Part shown: piece after piece, positions 57,501-61,669 of the stretch | How positions within the stretch are numbered: position 1 is the stretch's first letter | How the letters are laid out: each line of letters begins with the position of its first letter | Source: Sclerodactyla briareus | Taxonomy: Eukaryota; Echinodermata; Holothuroidea; Dendrochirotida; Sclerodactylidae | Direction of reading: 5' to 3' | Length of the DNA stretch: 64,000 nt | Assembly (NCBI GenBank): GCA_026419785.1 | Contig: JAODTK010003654.1 | Span: 62,001 to 126,000, forward strand | The notes under the pieces: generated by a model | The model's input: the letters and a program-made list of their open reading frames with translations, nothing else | What the model was told of the DNA's origin: nothing | Databases searched by the model: none | Translations under genes and position numbers: made by a program

Positions 57501-60500
57501 CGGTTAGCCAATCGAGTATGTAGGTATAATAATTAATGAATTGTGGGGACTCACGGCCCAATGCGCGCCTATCTCCCAGGATAGCCATTGGTGCAAAACA
57601 AAGTGACACTCCACCTGGATTCATCAGCCCGCAGTCACAATCAAACTTCCTCTGCTGTAGGTATGAATTAAAGTCATAATTATGAAGACCCCACTCCAAT
57701 TGGTCCTTTCCCCCCCCCCCCCCCCTCCCAGAGATAGAAGTCCACAGGTGCAATAGCTGTACCCAAGCTGTGGTTGAGTCCCCTTGACCCTAGGCAAGCC
57801 CTTCATTCGCTTCTTCTCTTCAAACCCAGGTATCAGAAACACATTGATTGGCACGCTGATATAGCTGCTGCAATATACTCGTCAGGATGGCCAGAGGTGA
57901 TGGGTTTCCTTGATCGTGGTAATAATCGGTAAAGGGCTTTTGGATCACTTCGTTGCCAGCACCATATAGGACTATGTCAATAGTTACTTTAATGATCTGG
58001 CAGCCACTTTGAGCTCTTTGGTGGCCGGGATCACAATAGAACCTACTGATGGAGGCCATCGCAGCTGCTGATATGAAATAAGAGAAGCCCAACCCCAATG
58101 GTAGTCCACCTGAGCTCAAACGAAATCATCAGGGGCCTCCTGAATTATGCTAATAAATTGTTCGCCTACAGCCAATCTGAATGCATATTCTGTATAGAAT
58201 GCTATTATATATCCTGTGGCAACCTGAAGCCCCCCAACCTTGTGAATGCAGTGTTAATGATTTTGTTTTTATACCCTTACATGTGGCAAAACCACATCTC
58301 AAGCGCCGTCACATCATTCCCCTCTCATTGGAACTTTTCACACACCACACCCATATAGTGCACAACCCTTGGCTATTCCCACCTGCCCGGAACTTACAAC
58401 AACAACAACCTGGGTGGAGTTGAAGCAATCGAGTGAAGCACCCGGCTGCAAGTGTACTGCGGATCAAACCCACAAACCACTGAGTACGAGCTGACGCCTT
58501 AATTTTGTAGTCCATCACGACTTGGACCCCTTGGCTAGTCGAGGTAGGTGCTCAAAAACCCTACCCCATTTAGAAGGAGTTACCCCAATACCTTTGCCTG
58601 AACAGTCAATCACCCGTATCATTGCATCAGCCCCCTCCCATCCAGAGCATAATCGACTGAACAAGGTGCCGCCACTACCAGCTGGGAGGTTTGTGCTCCC
58701 CCCCCCCCCCCGGAAGTCCACCATAAAGCGATGTCATTGCGCTACAGTACGAAAATGTTTCTCATACTGCATTCGCCCCATCATCCTTTCTTCGCCAGTT
58801 GTTGGTGTCTTCCAACTGACCATATGTCCTGGTGTGGAATAAGATACTCGGAGCGACAACATTTTTCTAGATGTAACGTTCAAGTTAGAATACTTCTTTA
58901 AAAGCAAACGTTTTTCATTGGTACATTTTGGGTACCATATCTGATACAAACTTCTTCGTACCTTTGTCCAGTCGTTGGTGATGCTGGCTATAGCCTCCAC
59001 TGGACCAGGGTTCCCTTATTCGTCAGAACGCTTCAAGAGAAAATCGGAGTTATTTTAAACGTGTTGATTGGAATAGTTTGAAACTTTTGAACTGACAACG
59101 AATATGGGCTCATTGAATATTTTGCATCCCATCAGGCTACATTTGAGGTCATACTTGCACACTCCTACAACATCTTTTTTCTTATTGAATGCACCATTAT
59201 TGGCACTTTGAAACATTTATCTACGGACAGGTATCGTAGTGGTTGTAGGTGTGGATGATGCCACTTCTTCTGCTATGTTGACTTTTCACAAAATGCACAT
59301 TCGGGCTCACTTCCACATAGACTTCGTAGTAATGGCGGTTTGGACCTTCGTTTCCCATTCTCCACTATAACCTCTGTTGTATCCAGTTTGGCAGCTTCCT
59401 TTAAAATTCATAGGGAAATCAAGAGTGATTACTTCGGCTCTCTACCTTGATGTTCTTCTCCTGAATGTTTTTTCAATCTTCAAATAATCCAGGATGATGT
59501 ATCAACATTGCCAAAGCCGCGGTCGGGCATGGAAAAGTCATTATCTCCCCGTGGATGTTTCCATAACACGGACACCAAGAAGTTTATACGTACTAGGGAG
59601 TATTATTACTGATATTCCAGCACTCTTCATGTGGGAGTTACACTGAATTGCTAAGCTTCAACCCCATTTCCGGTGATAATTCGAGAGACACTCCTCGTTG
59701 TAAACAGGGTATTCCAATTCCGATCATCATGACTCGATATGCGCCTAGATGGAGTTGGGCATATACACTCGGGAGGGTATTTCCCTCCTACGAATACTTT
59801 GTGTTGTGGGATACATAAAAACATAATATAGATCGGACTGCGACTATCCTCCCATCTCTTGCATATACAGCTTACCCAATATTCTCTTACACAGTGATAC
59901 CCGACAGATTGTGGCATTTCTTCTTTTGTTGATTGTTTCATCCCCTCTTGGCTAGGGCACCATACGTTATCGGTCTGTCGATTTCACCGACGAAATAATG
60001 CCATCTACCAACTTAAGATGGAAGTTCTACAGAATTTTCGTACTTCACGACGGTAATTAATGGGAATTTTGATCATCTAGTGAACGGGATTAGGATGCGG
60101 TTAAATGTACATAACATTTTGTTTTTATGTCAACACTTATACTTCTCCTTTACCATGGAGTTTATGTGTCTTGACTGCGACAGCGGTTCCACACAAATTT
60201 CCCGAGCTGCTAATGACGGATTAAACAGAACGGTTGTGAGTTATGATCTTCATTTTGTAAGTAATGAGTGAGGAGGGTACTGCCCACCACTCCCCCCTTC
60301 TCCTTCAATTACGGGTTCGTAGGCATTTCTTCTAGTAGGGGCCCTGAAAAACTGGTCTTGCTTCCCTCCATGTCCAACGACATAAAACTCCTCAGATAAC
60401 CATCCGAAAGAGAAAAACTTCCCTTCCAATAAACATGTAAGAACTTAACCCAAAAGATCGTAGTAATCCAGGAAGAGGTCAACGGACATCCAAGTAGCAA

Positions 60501-61605
60501 AGTTTCGCGACTGACTAAAAGGCGCTGTGATGATACTGCCTGCGCATGCGTGTCTGATCTCACTTACTACTACAGCATACCGACTAATGTGCCTTCAAAA
60601 GTGCACTGAAGACCTTGGCCTGCTGGAGTTACTCACTTCTGCAGAACAACTCCTGGTAATTGACCGTATCGTTGTACTTCAAGCGGGCCACTCTATCATG
60701 AAAGACGTTGCCACTCTCCGTACCGACATAGAACCTGTCGTTCCATTGAGAGACACCCGGAGACCTTCTTCAATCTAGGGGGAGGAATGAAAGATTTGAC
60801 TCGATGTAGGAATATCCGGCAAAATTTGATTGAGGAGAAATTTCTTTCGTTCCAAGAAAAGCGTAATACTTCGCTCAGTCCGAATTTGTGATTTAAGAAG
60901 ACCTTTAATCAACAATACCCACCTCCCCCCCTCGCCCCCACACCTTTCACGTTCCAAAGTGGCTAGATCCCATTTTACTGAACATGACCTCCAATTTTTG
61001 CATACCACATGCCAGCATTGATAGAACACTATCGTGATGATTTTAATGATTGTTTCTTGGAATTTTGGAACACGTATCATAATTCGCCCTAGTCTTGGTC
61101 GTAGCAAAGTATTCCGGATTCTATATCTATGATCCGAGGCTTTACCTGACTCATTATGCATACCATATGCAGAGCATTTTGTAGTGGCAACTATTCGTGA
61201 CTGATTTTTCATTTCCAGTAGCTACTACTGTACCCAGCTATTGCTGATGGTAGAAGATTATGTTAGTTCCAGAGCTCTGTAGCCCCTCTATATATGCTGA
61301 ACACGGACGTAGCGAAAATTAGTTTGTTGCCAGTGCTACTGTAGCCAGAGTTTATATGCTGATGGCCAATTACTTTAATTTCCAGTAGCTACTGTACGCA
61401 AGAGTTTAGATGCTGATGGCGAAGATTATTTAGTTTGCGTACTACTGTACCAGAGTTTATATGCTGATGATGCTGATGGTAGAAGGTTGGCGCTTACTTT
61501 CCCTCTATGGGACAGCTCTGACCTCCTCCCGATGCTGGTGTCATCTCTGTTGCTGATCTCCCACATTGGAGGTTTTGTCACCACCAACCAGCTGATAATC
61601 TTCCC
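21382..61605 (-). CDS. llgl: Lethal giant larvae (Lgl/LLGL) homologue, spliced gene, partial
   Basis: Eighteen minus-strand exons, in protein order from high to low coordinate, encode an Lgl-family protein. Known of the family: Lgl is a double beta-propeller WD40 protein at the basolateral cortex. It opposes the aPKC-Par6 complex, acts with Scribble and Dlg, binds non-muscle myosin II and t-SNAREs, and leaves the cortex when aPKC phosphorylates a serine cluster between the propellers. Seen here: the Lgl motif (46.2 kb), the WD repeat [15 protein letters not shown] (41.9 kb), [11 protein letters not shown] followed by the aPKC cluster [12 protein letters not shown] (36.3 kb), and second-propeller motifs. 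The aPKC cluster favours Lgl over its relative tomosyn. The 5' end (first ~90 residues, promoter, 5' UTR) and the last coding exon and 3' UTR were not found. Most exons contain frame-breaking indels. Confidence 0.95.
21608..21640. repeat. (GGAA)n microsatellite
   Basis: About six tandem GAAG units (AGGAAGGAAGGAAGGAAG pattern) directly after a run of G, within a purine-rich strand of the intron between the 23.5- and 21.4-kb Lgl exons. Confidence 0.9.
21641..23543. other. Purine-biased Lgl intron
   Basis: The plus strand is unusually rich in A and G (many GGGAGGG and AAAAGA words), making long stop-free minus frames composed of Ser, Pro, Phe and Leu that should not be taken as proteins. A G run lies at 22,619-22,630 and a 21-G run at 23,434-23,454. 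Confidence 0.6.
23544..23607 (-). CDS. llgl: Lgl small exon (Ser/Gly-rich C-terminal tail)
   Basis: A 64-bp stretch with a strong acceptor (TTTCTCTCCTCTAG) and a donor GTATGC. Entered in phase 0 from the preceding exon it reads [18 protein letters not shown] then TVE and leaves one base (G), which completes a glutamate codon with AG of the next exon. The sequence has no family motif, as expected for the low-complexity Lgl tail, so the call rests on splice sites, strand, position and phase agreement on both sides. Confidence 0.65.
24569..24800. repeat. Two-copy tandem duplication, ~121-bp unit
   Basis: Copy 1 (about 24,569-24,690) and copy 2 (about 24,691-24,800) share 'cctatgctgga(t)tggtcgcggggtg(g)aaagcggaat', 'gcgacat(a/g)aatcagcattgc(a/c)tcccttctttt' and matching spacing. 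It lies in the intron between Lgl exons at 25.3 and 23.5 kb. Confidence 0.85.
24980..25240. repeat. Dispersed CCATGACTTTTCC repeat, copy 1
   Basis: Contains several 'ccatgacttttcc' words and the series 'acaacttttcactgaatttcaaaa ... tatgacttttccaggttttccatgacgcgggaaccctg'. The same series reappears at 30,020-30,135. A short, probably non-autonomous element in an Lgl intron, less than 100 bp from the donor of the 25.3-kb exon. Confidence 0.75.
25299..25412 (-). CDS. llgl: Lgl exon (QVTEPQC; start of C-terminal tail)
   Basis: Acceptor CTCTCTCCCAG, donor GTCAGT. It reads EQVTEPQC, corresponding to vertebrate 'FSLSARNITEPLCSL' at the end of the second propeller. A frame change within the RTSEHG stretch leads into [17 protein letters not shown], a hydrophilic Thr/Gln tail that is poorly conserved in the family. 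Reading out in that frame, the final CAG codon is complete, consistent with the next exon beginning ACC-AGT. Confidence 0.85.
25590..25835 (-). mobile_element. tRNA-derived SINE
   Basis: On the minus strand the head reads like a tRNA: TTGGTAGAGCGTCGG (A box) and GGGGTTCGATTCCCGG (B box, at about 25,770), separated by a mispaired anticodon arm. A tail continues through 'gcctacccctctcg' complement to about 25,590. The tail resembles a second copy at 41,385-41,545. The acceptor stem does not pair well and the body extends past 72 bases, so it is a retroelement rather than a functional tRNA gene. Confidence 0.75.
26544..26899. mobile_element. 356-bp inverted-repeat (MITE-like) element
   Basis: The left end reads TTAGGAGCTTAGATTTC...GGCAACGGCAACGTTTGACG. 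The right end, reverse-complemented, reads CTAGGGAGCTTTAGATTTC...AGCAACGGCAACGTGTGACG. The imperfect terminal inverted repeats are about 45 bp. There is no transposase inside, so it is a non-autonomous DNA transposon; the superfamily is undecided because a target-site duplication is not obvious. Its right edge is 18 bp from the last base of the Lgl exon at 26,918. Confidence 0.85.
26918..27104 (-). CDS. llgl: Lgl exon ([15 protein letters not shown] ... FYLLSPSEF)
   Basis: Acceptor CTTCTGTACCCAG, donor GTAAGT. It starts YEET-like, then in shifted frame reads [44 protein letters not shown] and, after one more shift, [12 protein letters not shown]. The vertebrate pattern is 'YAETCLACLTNLGDVHVFSVPGLRPQ...[26 protein letters not shown]'. 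Two indels are needed. The donor is 18 bp from the edge of a 356-bp inverted-repeat transposon. Confidence 0.95.
27731..28010 (+). mobile_element. tRNA-derived SINE with ATTGAC tail
   Basis: The head 'tggtggcctacttggtcaaggcgtccagcttg' is A-box-like, followed by 'gggttgtgggttcgagcccgcc', a good B box. The body follows, and the element ends near 28,005 in 'attgacattgacatt', a short tandem 3' tail typical of some SINEs. Located in the intron between Lgl exons at 28.8 and 27.0 kb, in antisense orientation to the gene. Confidence 0.8.
28777..28878 (-). CDS. llgl: Lgl exon (KLTA ... [13 protein letters not shown])
   Basis: The donor GTGAGT is clear. The last 13 codons read [13 protein letters not shown], matching vertebrate 'CRVRKVALATFAS'. 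Upstream, a different frame gives KLTA, matching 'KFKLTAHEG'. The acceptor (CTCTAAAAG at about 28,880) is weak, so the 5' edge is approximate and the first few codons are not confidently aligned. An indel in the middle (in the DDR segment) is required. Confidence 0.82.
29621..29780 (-). CDS. llgl: Lgl exon ([12 protein letters not shown] ... SEEQFK)
   Basis: The acceptor has a long pyrimidine tract (TTCTCTCTCTCTGTCATCCAG); the donor is GTTGGT. It reads [12 protein letters not shown], then [21 protein letters not shown] in other frames, and finally [13 protein letters not shown]. Vertebrates have '[32 protein letters not shown]...GHAVLIASEEQFKV'. Two or more indels break the middle. The SEEQFKV motif just before the exon boundary is highly conserved in the family. 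Confidence 0.94.
30020..30135. repeat. Dispersed CCATGACTTTTCC repeat, copy 2
   Basis: Same series as at 24,980-25,240: 'ttccatgacttttccatgactgaacaactttttcactgaatt ... gggtttccaggtttccatgcgccagga'. Diverged by small indels; in the 4.8-kb intron upstream of the 29.6-kb Lgl exon. Confidence 0.75.
30860..31565. repeat. Repeats of a 'ttggattctcacgaaacttggtg' family
   Basis: The phrase 'gttggattctcacgaaacttggtgagtaggacc ... agtccagataaattattcaatgccgttgaaatcactgaaggtcat' (about 31,280-31,370) recurs at 31,440-31,520 and, more diverged, at 31,145-31,200 and near 30,870. Period is about 150-170 bp. It runs directly into the longer array downstream. Confidence 0.75.
31590..33910. repeat. Higher-order tandem array, ~550-590-bp unit with paired sub-units
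   Basis: The phrase 'acattggacatgttcattggaatgcaa(t)atgcttctaggagtgg' starts units at about 31,597, 32,141, 32,897 and 33,489. Each unit also holds a related half 'atcagaatgcaaaatgctcctaggagtggatg...cacatggagagtaacaattctcataaaaactgtcatatcattaaaggtca' and a spacer with 'gcgaaggctggatggttcacca'. The long third spacing is explained by an inserted inverted-repeat element. Copies differ mainly by small indels. It has no coding frame and sits inside one Lgl intron. Confidence 0.88.
32597..32753. mobile_element. Small inverted-repeat element nested in the array
   Basis: The left end (CACCACCGGCAATTTCCACCGGACAATCCC) is the inverse of the right end, which carries three tandem 15-bp words: GGTGGGAATTGTCCG, GGCGGGAATTGTCCG and GGTGGGAGATGTCCG. 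About 157 bp, with no gene. It interrupts one array unit that is otherwise like its neighbours, so the insertion postdates array formation. Confidence 0.8.
34388..34475 (-). mobile_element. tRNA-Ser/Leu-like SINE head
   Basis: The minus strand reads CTGACAGTCCGAGTGGTTAAAGTGGCTGACTTGGAGCCAGG, close to the 5' half of a class II tRNA (A box GAGTGGTTAAAGTGG), followed by a degraded half ending 'tggtcagaaccactacccggc'. No intact B box or acceptor stem. It lies 150 bp beyond the donor of the 34.6-kb Lgl exon. Confidence 0.6.
34628..34763 (-). CDS. llgl: Lgl exon (SLWVGTNAG blade)
   Basis: It starts after acceptor GTTTGTTTTTAG and ends at donor GTGAGT. From the phase set by the upstream exon it reads [15 protein letters not shown]; one base later it continues [19 protein letters not shown] and on to AILAE. 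The family has 'GAHHGPTMWAGTNSGSVFAYAL...GGEKRPEQAVEAVLG'. A loss of about one base after NAG and another before the donor (in the final ATA-like codon) explain the in-frame TAG. It is followed by a 4.8-kb intron packed with repeats. Confidence 0.9.
35193..35282 (-). CDS. llgl: Lgl exon ([15 protein letters not shown], start of second propeller)
   Basis: A 90-bp exon, acceptor TTCCTCCTGCTTAG and donor GTGAGT, with an intact frame. It reads [14 protein letters not shown] then [16 protein letters not shown]. The vertebrate counterpart is 'RSADDSLSGVVRCLYFADTFLRDG'. The N-terminal half is a low-complexity Arg/Ser linker from the hinge, the C-terminal half a beta strand. Its last base (G) plus CA of the next exon gives alanine, continuing into A-H-S-P-T-P-S-L-W. 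Confidence 0.92.
35349..35375. repeat. (CA)n microsatellite
   Basis: About thirteen CA units; in the intron just upstream of the 35.2-kb Lgl exon. Confidence 0.95.
36113..36509 (-). CDS. llgl: Lgl exon (GTSHGFG blade and aPKC phosphorylation cluster)
   Basis: The largest exon (397 bp), G+C-rich, between acceptor TTTCCACTCAG and donor GTAAGA. In order: [49 protein letters not shown]; then [14 protein letters not shown] and, in the neighbouring frame, [18 protein letters not shown]. Vertebrates have 'FTWKGHERLSPR', '[19 protein letters not shown]' and '[18 protein letters not shown]'. The regularly spaced serines in the basic stretch are the family's aPKC target sites; unphosphorylated, that basic stretch also binds the plasma membrane. 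At least three frame changes occur (after PGF, near the RLHP segment and after RASIR). Confidence 0.96.
37878..38041 (-). CDS. llgl: Lgl exon ([11 protein letters not shown] segment)
   Basis: It starts after acceptor GTTTTTCAG and ends at donor GTTAGT. It reads [18 protein letters not shown] then ITQIV; after a one-base shift it continues [18 protein letters not shown]. Vertebrate LLGL has '[41 protein letters not shown]' here. One indel, at the MSHC/GKLL boundary, interrupts the frame. The segment is another WD-type blade; the G|TC split valine with the exon at 41.8 kb keeps the phase. Confidence 0.94.
38690..40480. repeat. Possible decayed element with 'ttcgggtgct' words and a GC palindrome
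   Basis: The left part holds three 'tttcgggtgct' words (38,716-38,790) and an inverted 'ggcacccc'. The right part has the inverted 'ttttcggcaccca' near 40,435. Between them, at 39,557-39,612, lies a GC-rich patch with the palindrome GCCGCATGCGGC and CGCTAAG repeats, unlike the AT-rich surroundings. The composition suggests an old transposon, but no transposase was read and exact ends are not established. Confidence 0.4.
41385..41600 (-). mobile_element. SINE body fragment related to the 25.6-kb copy
   Basis: Shares with 25,590-25,715 the order 'acggaatgaggacactgcctcttcgg', 'cctacctctctcg...tcccctgctcca'. The tRNA head is missing, so this is a truncated copy. Adjacent sequence at 41,160-41,180 ('ttccttgggcaaggcactttatccag') also looks like SINE body. 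Confidence 0.6.
41806..42017 (-). CDS. llgl: Lgl exon (canonical WD repeat [13 protein letters not shown])
   Basis: Acceptor TTATAG, donor GTAACG. It reads [12 protein letters not shown], then [16 protein letters not shown], a textbook WD-repeat strand with the GH and WD dipeptides, matching vertebrate 'WPITGGRNLA...[19 protein letters not shown]'. Downstream a frame change is needed to recover ALYKL, and another returns to [19 protein letters not shown], an acidic linker that matches FQTD...EDDWPPFRKV. The exon is GC-rich compared with flanking intron. Its last base (G) joins TC of the next exon to make valine. Confidence 0.96.
43329..43476 (-). CDS. llgl: Lgl exon ([17 protein letters not shown] segment)
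   Basis: It begins after acceptor CTGACTCTAG and ends at donor GTAAGA. With the phase inherited from the upstream exon it reads [13 protein letters not shown], then [13 protein letters not shown] and [15 protein letters not shown] with no internal stop. The vertebrate counterpart is 'WPAV.APYLAPLHSSAITCSAHVASVP.KLW.RIVSAGEQQ', so 49 codons align by pattern. The final AGG codon is complete and the next exon starts GAG-TGG, giving R-E-W-P. This exon needs no frameshift correction. Confidence 0.95.
44263..44335 (-). CDS. llgl: Lgl exon ([15 protein letters not shown]-type strand)
   Basis: A 73-bp exon between acceptor CTTTCAG and donor GTGAGT, with an intact frame. It reads [16 protein letters not shown] then LIDLSTDG, matching vertebrate '[25 protein letters not shown]'. 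The last codon is split GG|A, and the next exon starts with A then TGG, restoring Gly-Trp exactly as in the family (PGWP). This phase match across an 0.8-kb intron is strong evidence that the two exons are spliced together. Confidence 0.95.
45640..46030 (+). mobile_element. tRNA-derived SINE with 'gcgctatataag' tail
   Basis: The head 'ggattagttcagtcggtagagctcc' is an A box, and 'gattgcgagttcgagcccattgg' a B box. A roughly 300-bp body follows, and the 3' end reads 'ggcaaagcgctatataagcctgtaatattatattattat', an ending used by many invertebrate tRNA-SINEs. It inserted about 110 bp beyond the donor of the 46.1-kb Lgl exon, antisense to the gene. Confidence 0.85.
46141..46296 (-). CDS. llgl: Lgl exon (LLGL-domain core)
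   Basis: The acceptor TTTCCTATTTGCAG and donor GTGAGT are excellent. It reads [19 protein letters not shown], then [11 protein letters not shown], closely matching the diagnostic family stretch '(F/L)IIFSGGMPRASYGDRH.VSV...TLVTLDFTSRIIDFF'. This block is the core of the lethal giant larvae domain and the best single piece of evidence for the assignment. A one-base loss after KVID produces a false stop; the next frame continues [11 protein letters not shown]. The last base joins the next exon as C|CT, giving P-H-D-N-P. Confidence 0.96.
46297..52160. other. Long Lgl intron, mostly unassigned
   Basis: Holds a C run at about 46,715-46,735, CTGCAGGGG-type short repeats near 47,300-47,350 (minus frames rich in Pro and Ala), a G run near 48,748, and A/T runs. 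No independent gene recognised. The Lgl residues expected between KLSW-like and EHLLVF may lie on a very small exon here. Confidence 0.45.
52163..52355 (-). CDS. Candidate extra exon in the Lgl intron, partly similar to the 57.4-kb exon
   Basis: A G+C-rich island in AT-rich intron DNA, bounded by a possible acceptor (TTTCTCCAG) and donor (ATG then GTAGGT). One frame gives [18 protein letters not shown] then [10 protein letters not shown] neighbouring frame gives [18 protein letters not shown], and a third gives PIVPYG at the donor. The second half shares the spacing S-H-x-D-x-x-Y-x(4)-V-(D/E)-E-x-x-A-P followed by PYG with the 57,282-57,519 exon, and so resembles the Lgl blade VSSHSDGSYAVW. 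The first half has no recognised relative. It may be an alternative exon, a duplicated exon, or part of an unrelated nested gene; function is not asserted. Confidence 0.5.
52474..57281. other. Lgl intron sequence, nothing recognised
   Basis: Frames of 60-144 codons occur (for example 53,828-54,262 plus) but show no conserved residues, domain order or splice context, and composition follows the background. A C run lies at about 57,226-57,243. Confidence 0.45.
57282..57519 (-). CDS. llgl: Lgl exon (first propeller, GLIVIW and SSHSDGYY blades)
   Basis: One frame shows EGPIVIW followed, after frame changes, by [14 protein letters not shown] and VYGGFP, ending at the donor GTAGGT. These match the Lgl order KILIGY.RG(L)xVIW ... 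NQQLE.(L/I)CW ... VSSHSDGSY..W ... PYGPFPCK.I.K. Shifting frames restores DTKALNV after the VIW. Roughly five or more indels are needed, so the exon is heavily broken at the nucleotide level, yet the conserved blocks all survive. The 5' boundary is uncertain: no clean AG precedes the ILIGY-like start, and about position 57,519 is the best guess. A second copy of its SH.D..Y segment lies at 52.2-52.4 kb. Confidence 0.85.
58360..58520 (-). mobile_element. tRNA-like SINE fragment
   Basis: The minus strand reads AAGGCGTCAGCTCGTACTCAGTGG then TTTGTGGGTTTGATCCGCAG (B-box-like), then 'cagccgggtgcttcactcgattgcttcaactcc' and a GTT triplet run (GTTGTTGTTGTTGT). The anticodon arm is degenerate. Confidence 0.55.
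58962..59030 (-). CDS. llgl: Lgl small exon (23 codons, NPGPVEAIA segment)
   Basis: This short exon lies between the acceptor TTTTCTCTTGAAG and the donor GTACGA. It reads [10 protein letters not shown] and ends in a lysine codon at the donor. Its first few residues need an indel to give a family-like S-V-P-D-E-Y. In vertebrate LLGL the same place holds the VPDDYR...GPVESLQ...DPTK linker just before KILIGY, and the next exon here starts with ILxGY-like residues. Length, order and both splice sites fit. A single-frame gene caller would miss it because of its size and the indels. Confidence 0.8.
60637..60774 (-). CDS. llgl: Lgl exon (first propeller, VGTESGNV blade)
   Basis: The acceptor has a strong pyrimidine tract (CATTCCTCCCCCTAG) and the donor is GTGAGT. 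Reading across frames gives KKVS near the start, then [10 protein letters not shown], then NDTVNYQE near the 3' end. The family pattern is 'K(K/R)(I/V)(S/T)...(L/Y)(L/V)GTEGGNV..LD...F.L.DxVIYQDxVLQ', so position and content agree. At least two indels are needed to connect the pieces. The next exon downstream (58,962-59,030) continues with the expected short VPDEYKGNPG-type segment. Confidence 0.88.
61216..61485. repeat. Tandem array, about 4 units of 55-70 bp
   Basis: Units share 'ccagtagctactgtacccagagtttatatgctgatggt(aga)agattatttagttt'. Copies begin near 61,216, 61,325, 61,381 and 61,435 and differ by indels. The array ends about 6 bp before the consensus donor of the Lgl exon at 61,498. 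Confidence 0.8.
61498..61605 (-). CDS. llgl: Lgl exon (first propeller, blade 2; most 5' exon found)
   Basis: The exon starts after the acceptor TTCTTGCAG and ends at the donor GTAAGC. It begins GKIIS and contains [11 protein letters not shown], which corresponds to the vertebrate segment with the pattern G-(R/K)-(L/I)-(L/I)-S-L...LH(L/M)WEI. Between these two pieces the frame moves twice: one frame reads SWLVVTKPP, whereas the neighbouring frame gives a family-like LVGGDKT. Later residues also change frame (ALEEVR-like). This is the most 5' Lgl exon identified; the preceding exons, coding for the conserved N terminus (basic start and the GFPxQPSALAFDP stretch), are not seen between here and the window end. 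A tandem repeat array begins just beyond the donor. Confidence 0.88.
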
Positions 61606-61669
61606 CTGCAAGAACAGGACGTAAACCTCGAGGATTTTAGGCCTGTCCCAGTTGTAGTGCCATGCTCAC

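Noticed and set aside
57217-57753. 178-codon minus-strand open frame as one protein
   Set aside because: Only its middle overlaps the Lgl exon, and in mixed frames; the rest comes from a C/G run and intron sequence.
58734-59941. Transposase-like coding relic on the minus strand
   Set aside because: Phrases such as [11 protein letters not shown] looked conserved, but that piece is the small Lgl exon; the remaining frames showed no catalytic motif.
60775-61212. 145-codon minus-strand frame between two Lgl exons
   Set aside because: Lies entirely in the intron between the 61.5- and 60.7-kb exons; no motif.
21382-61605. Tomosyn (syntaxin-binding protein 5) instead of Lgl
   Set aside because: Tomosyn shares the double-propeller fold, but the [12 protein letters not shown] cluster directly after [10 protein letters not shown] and the [13 protein letters not shown] block fit Lgl; no tomosyn hinge or R-SNARE coiled coil was seen.
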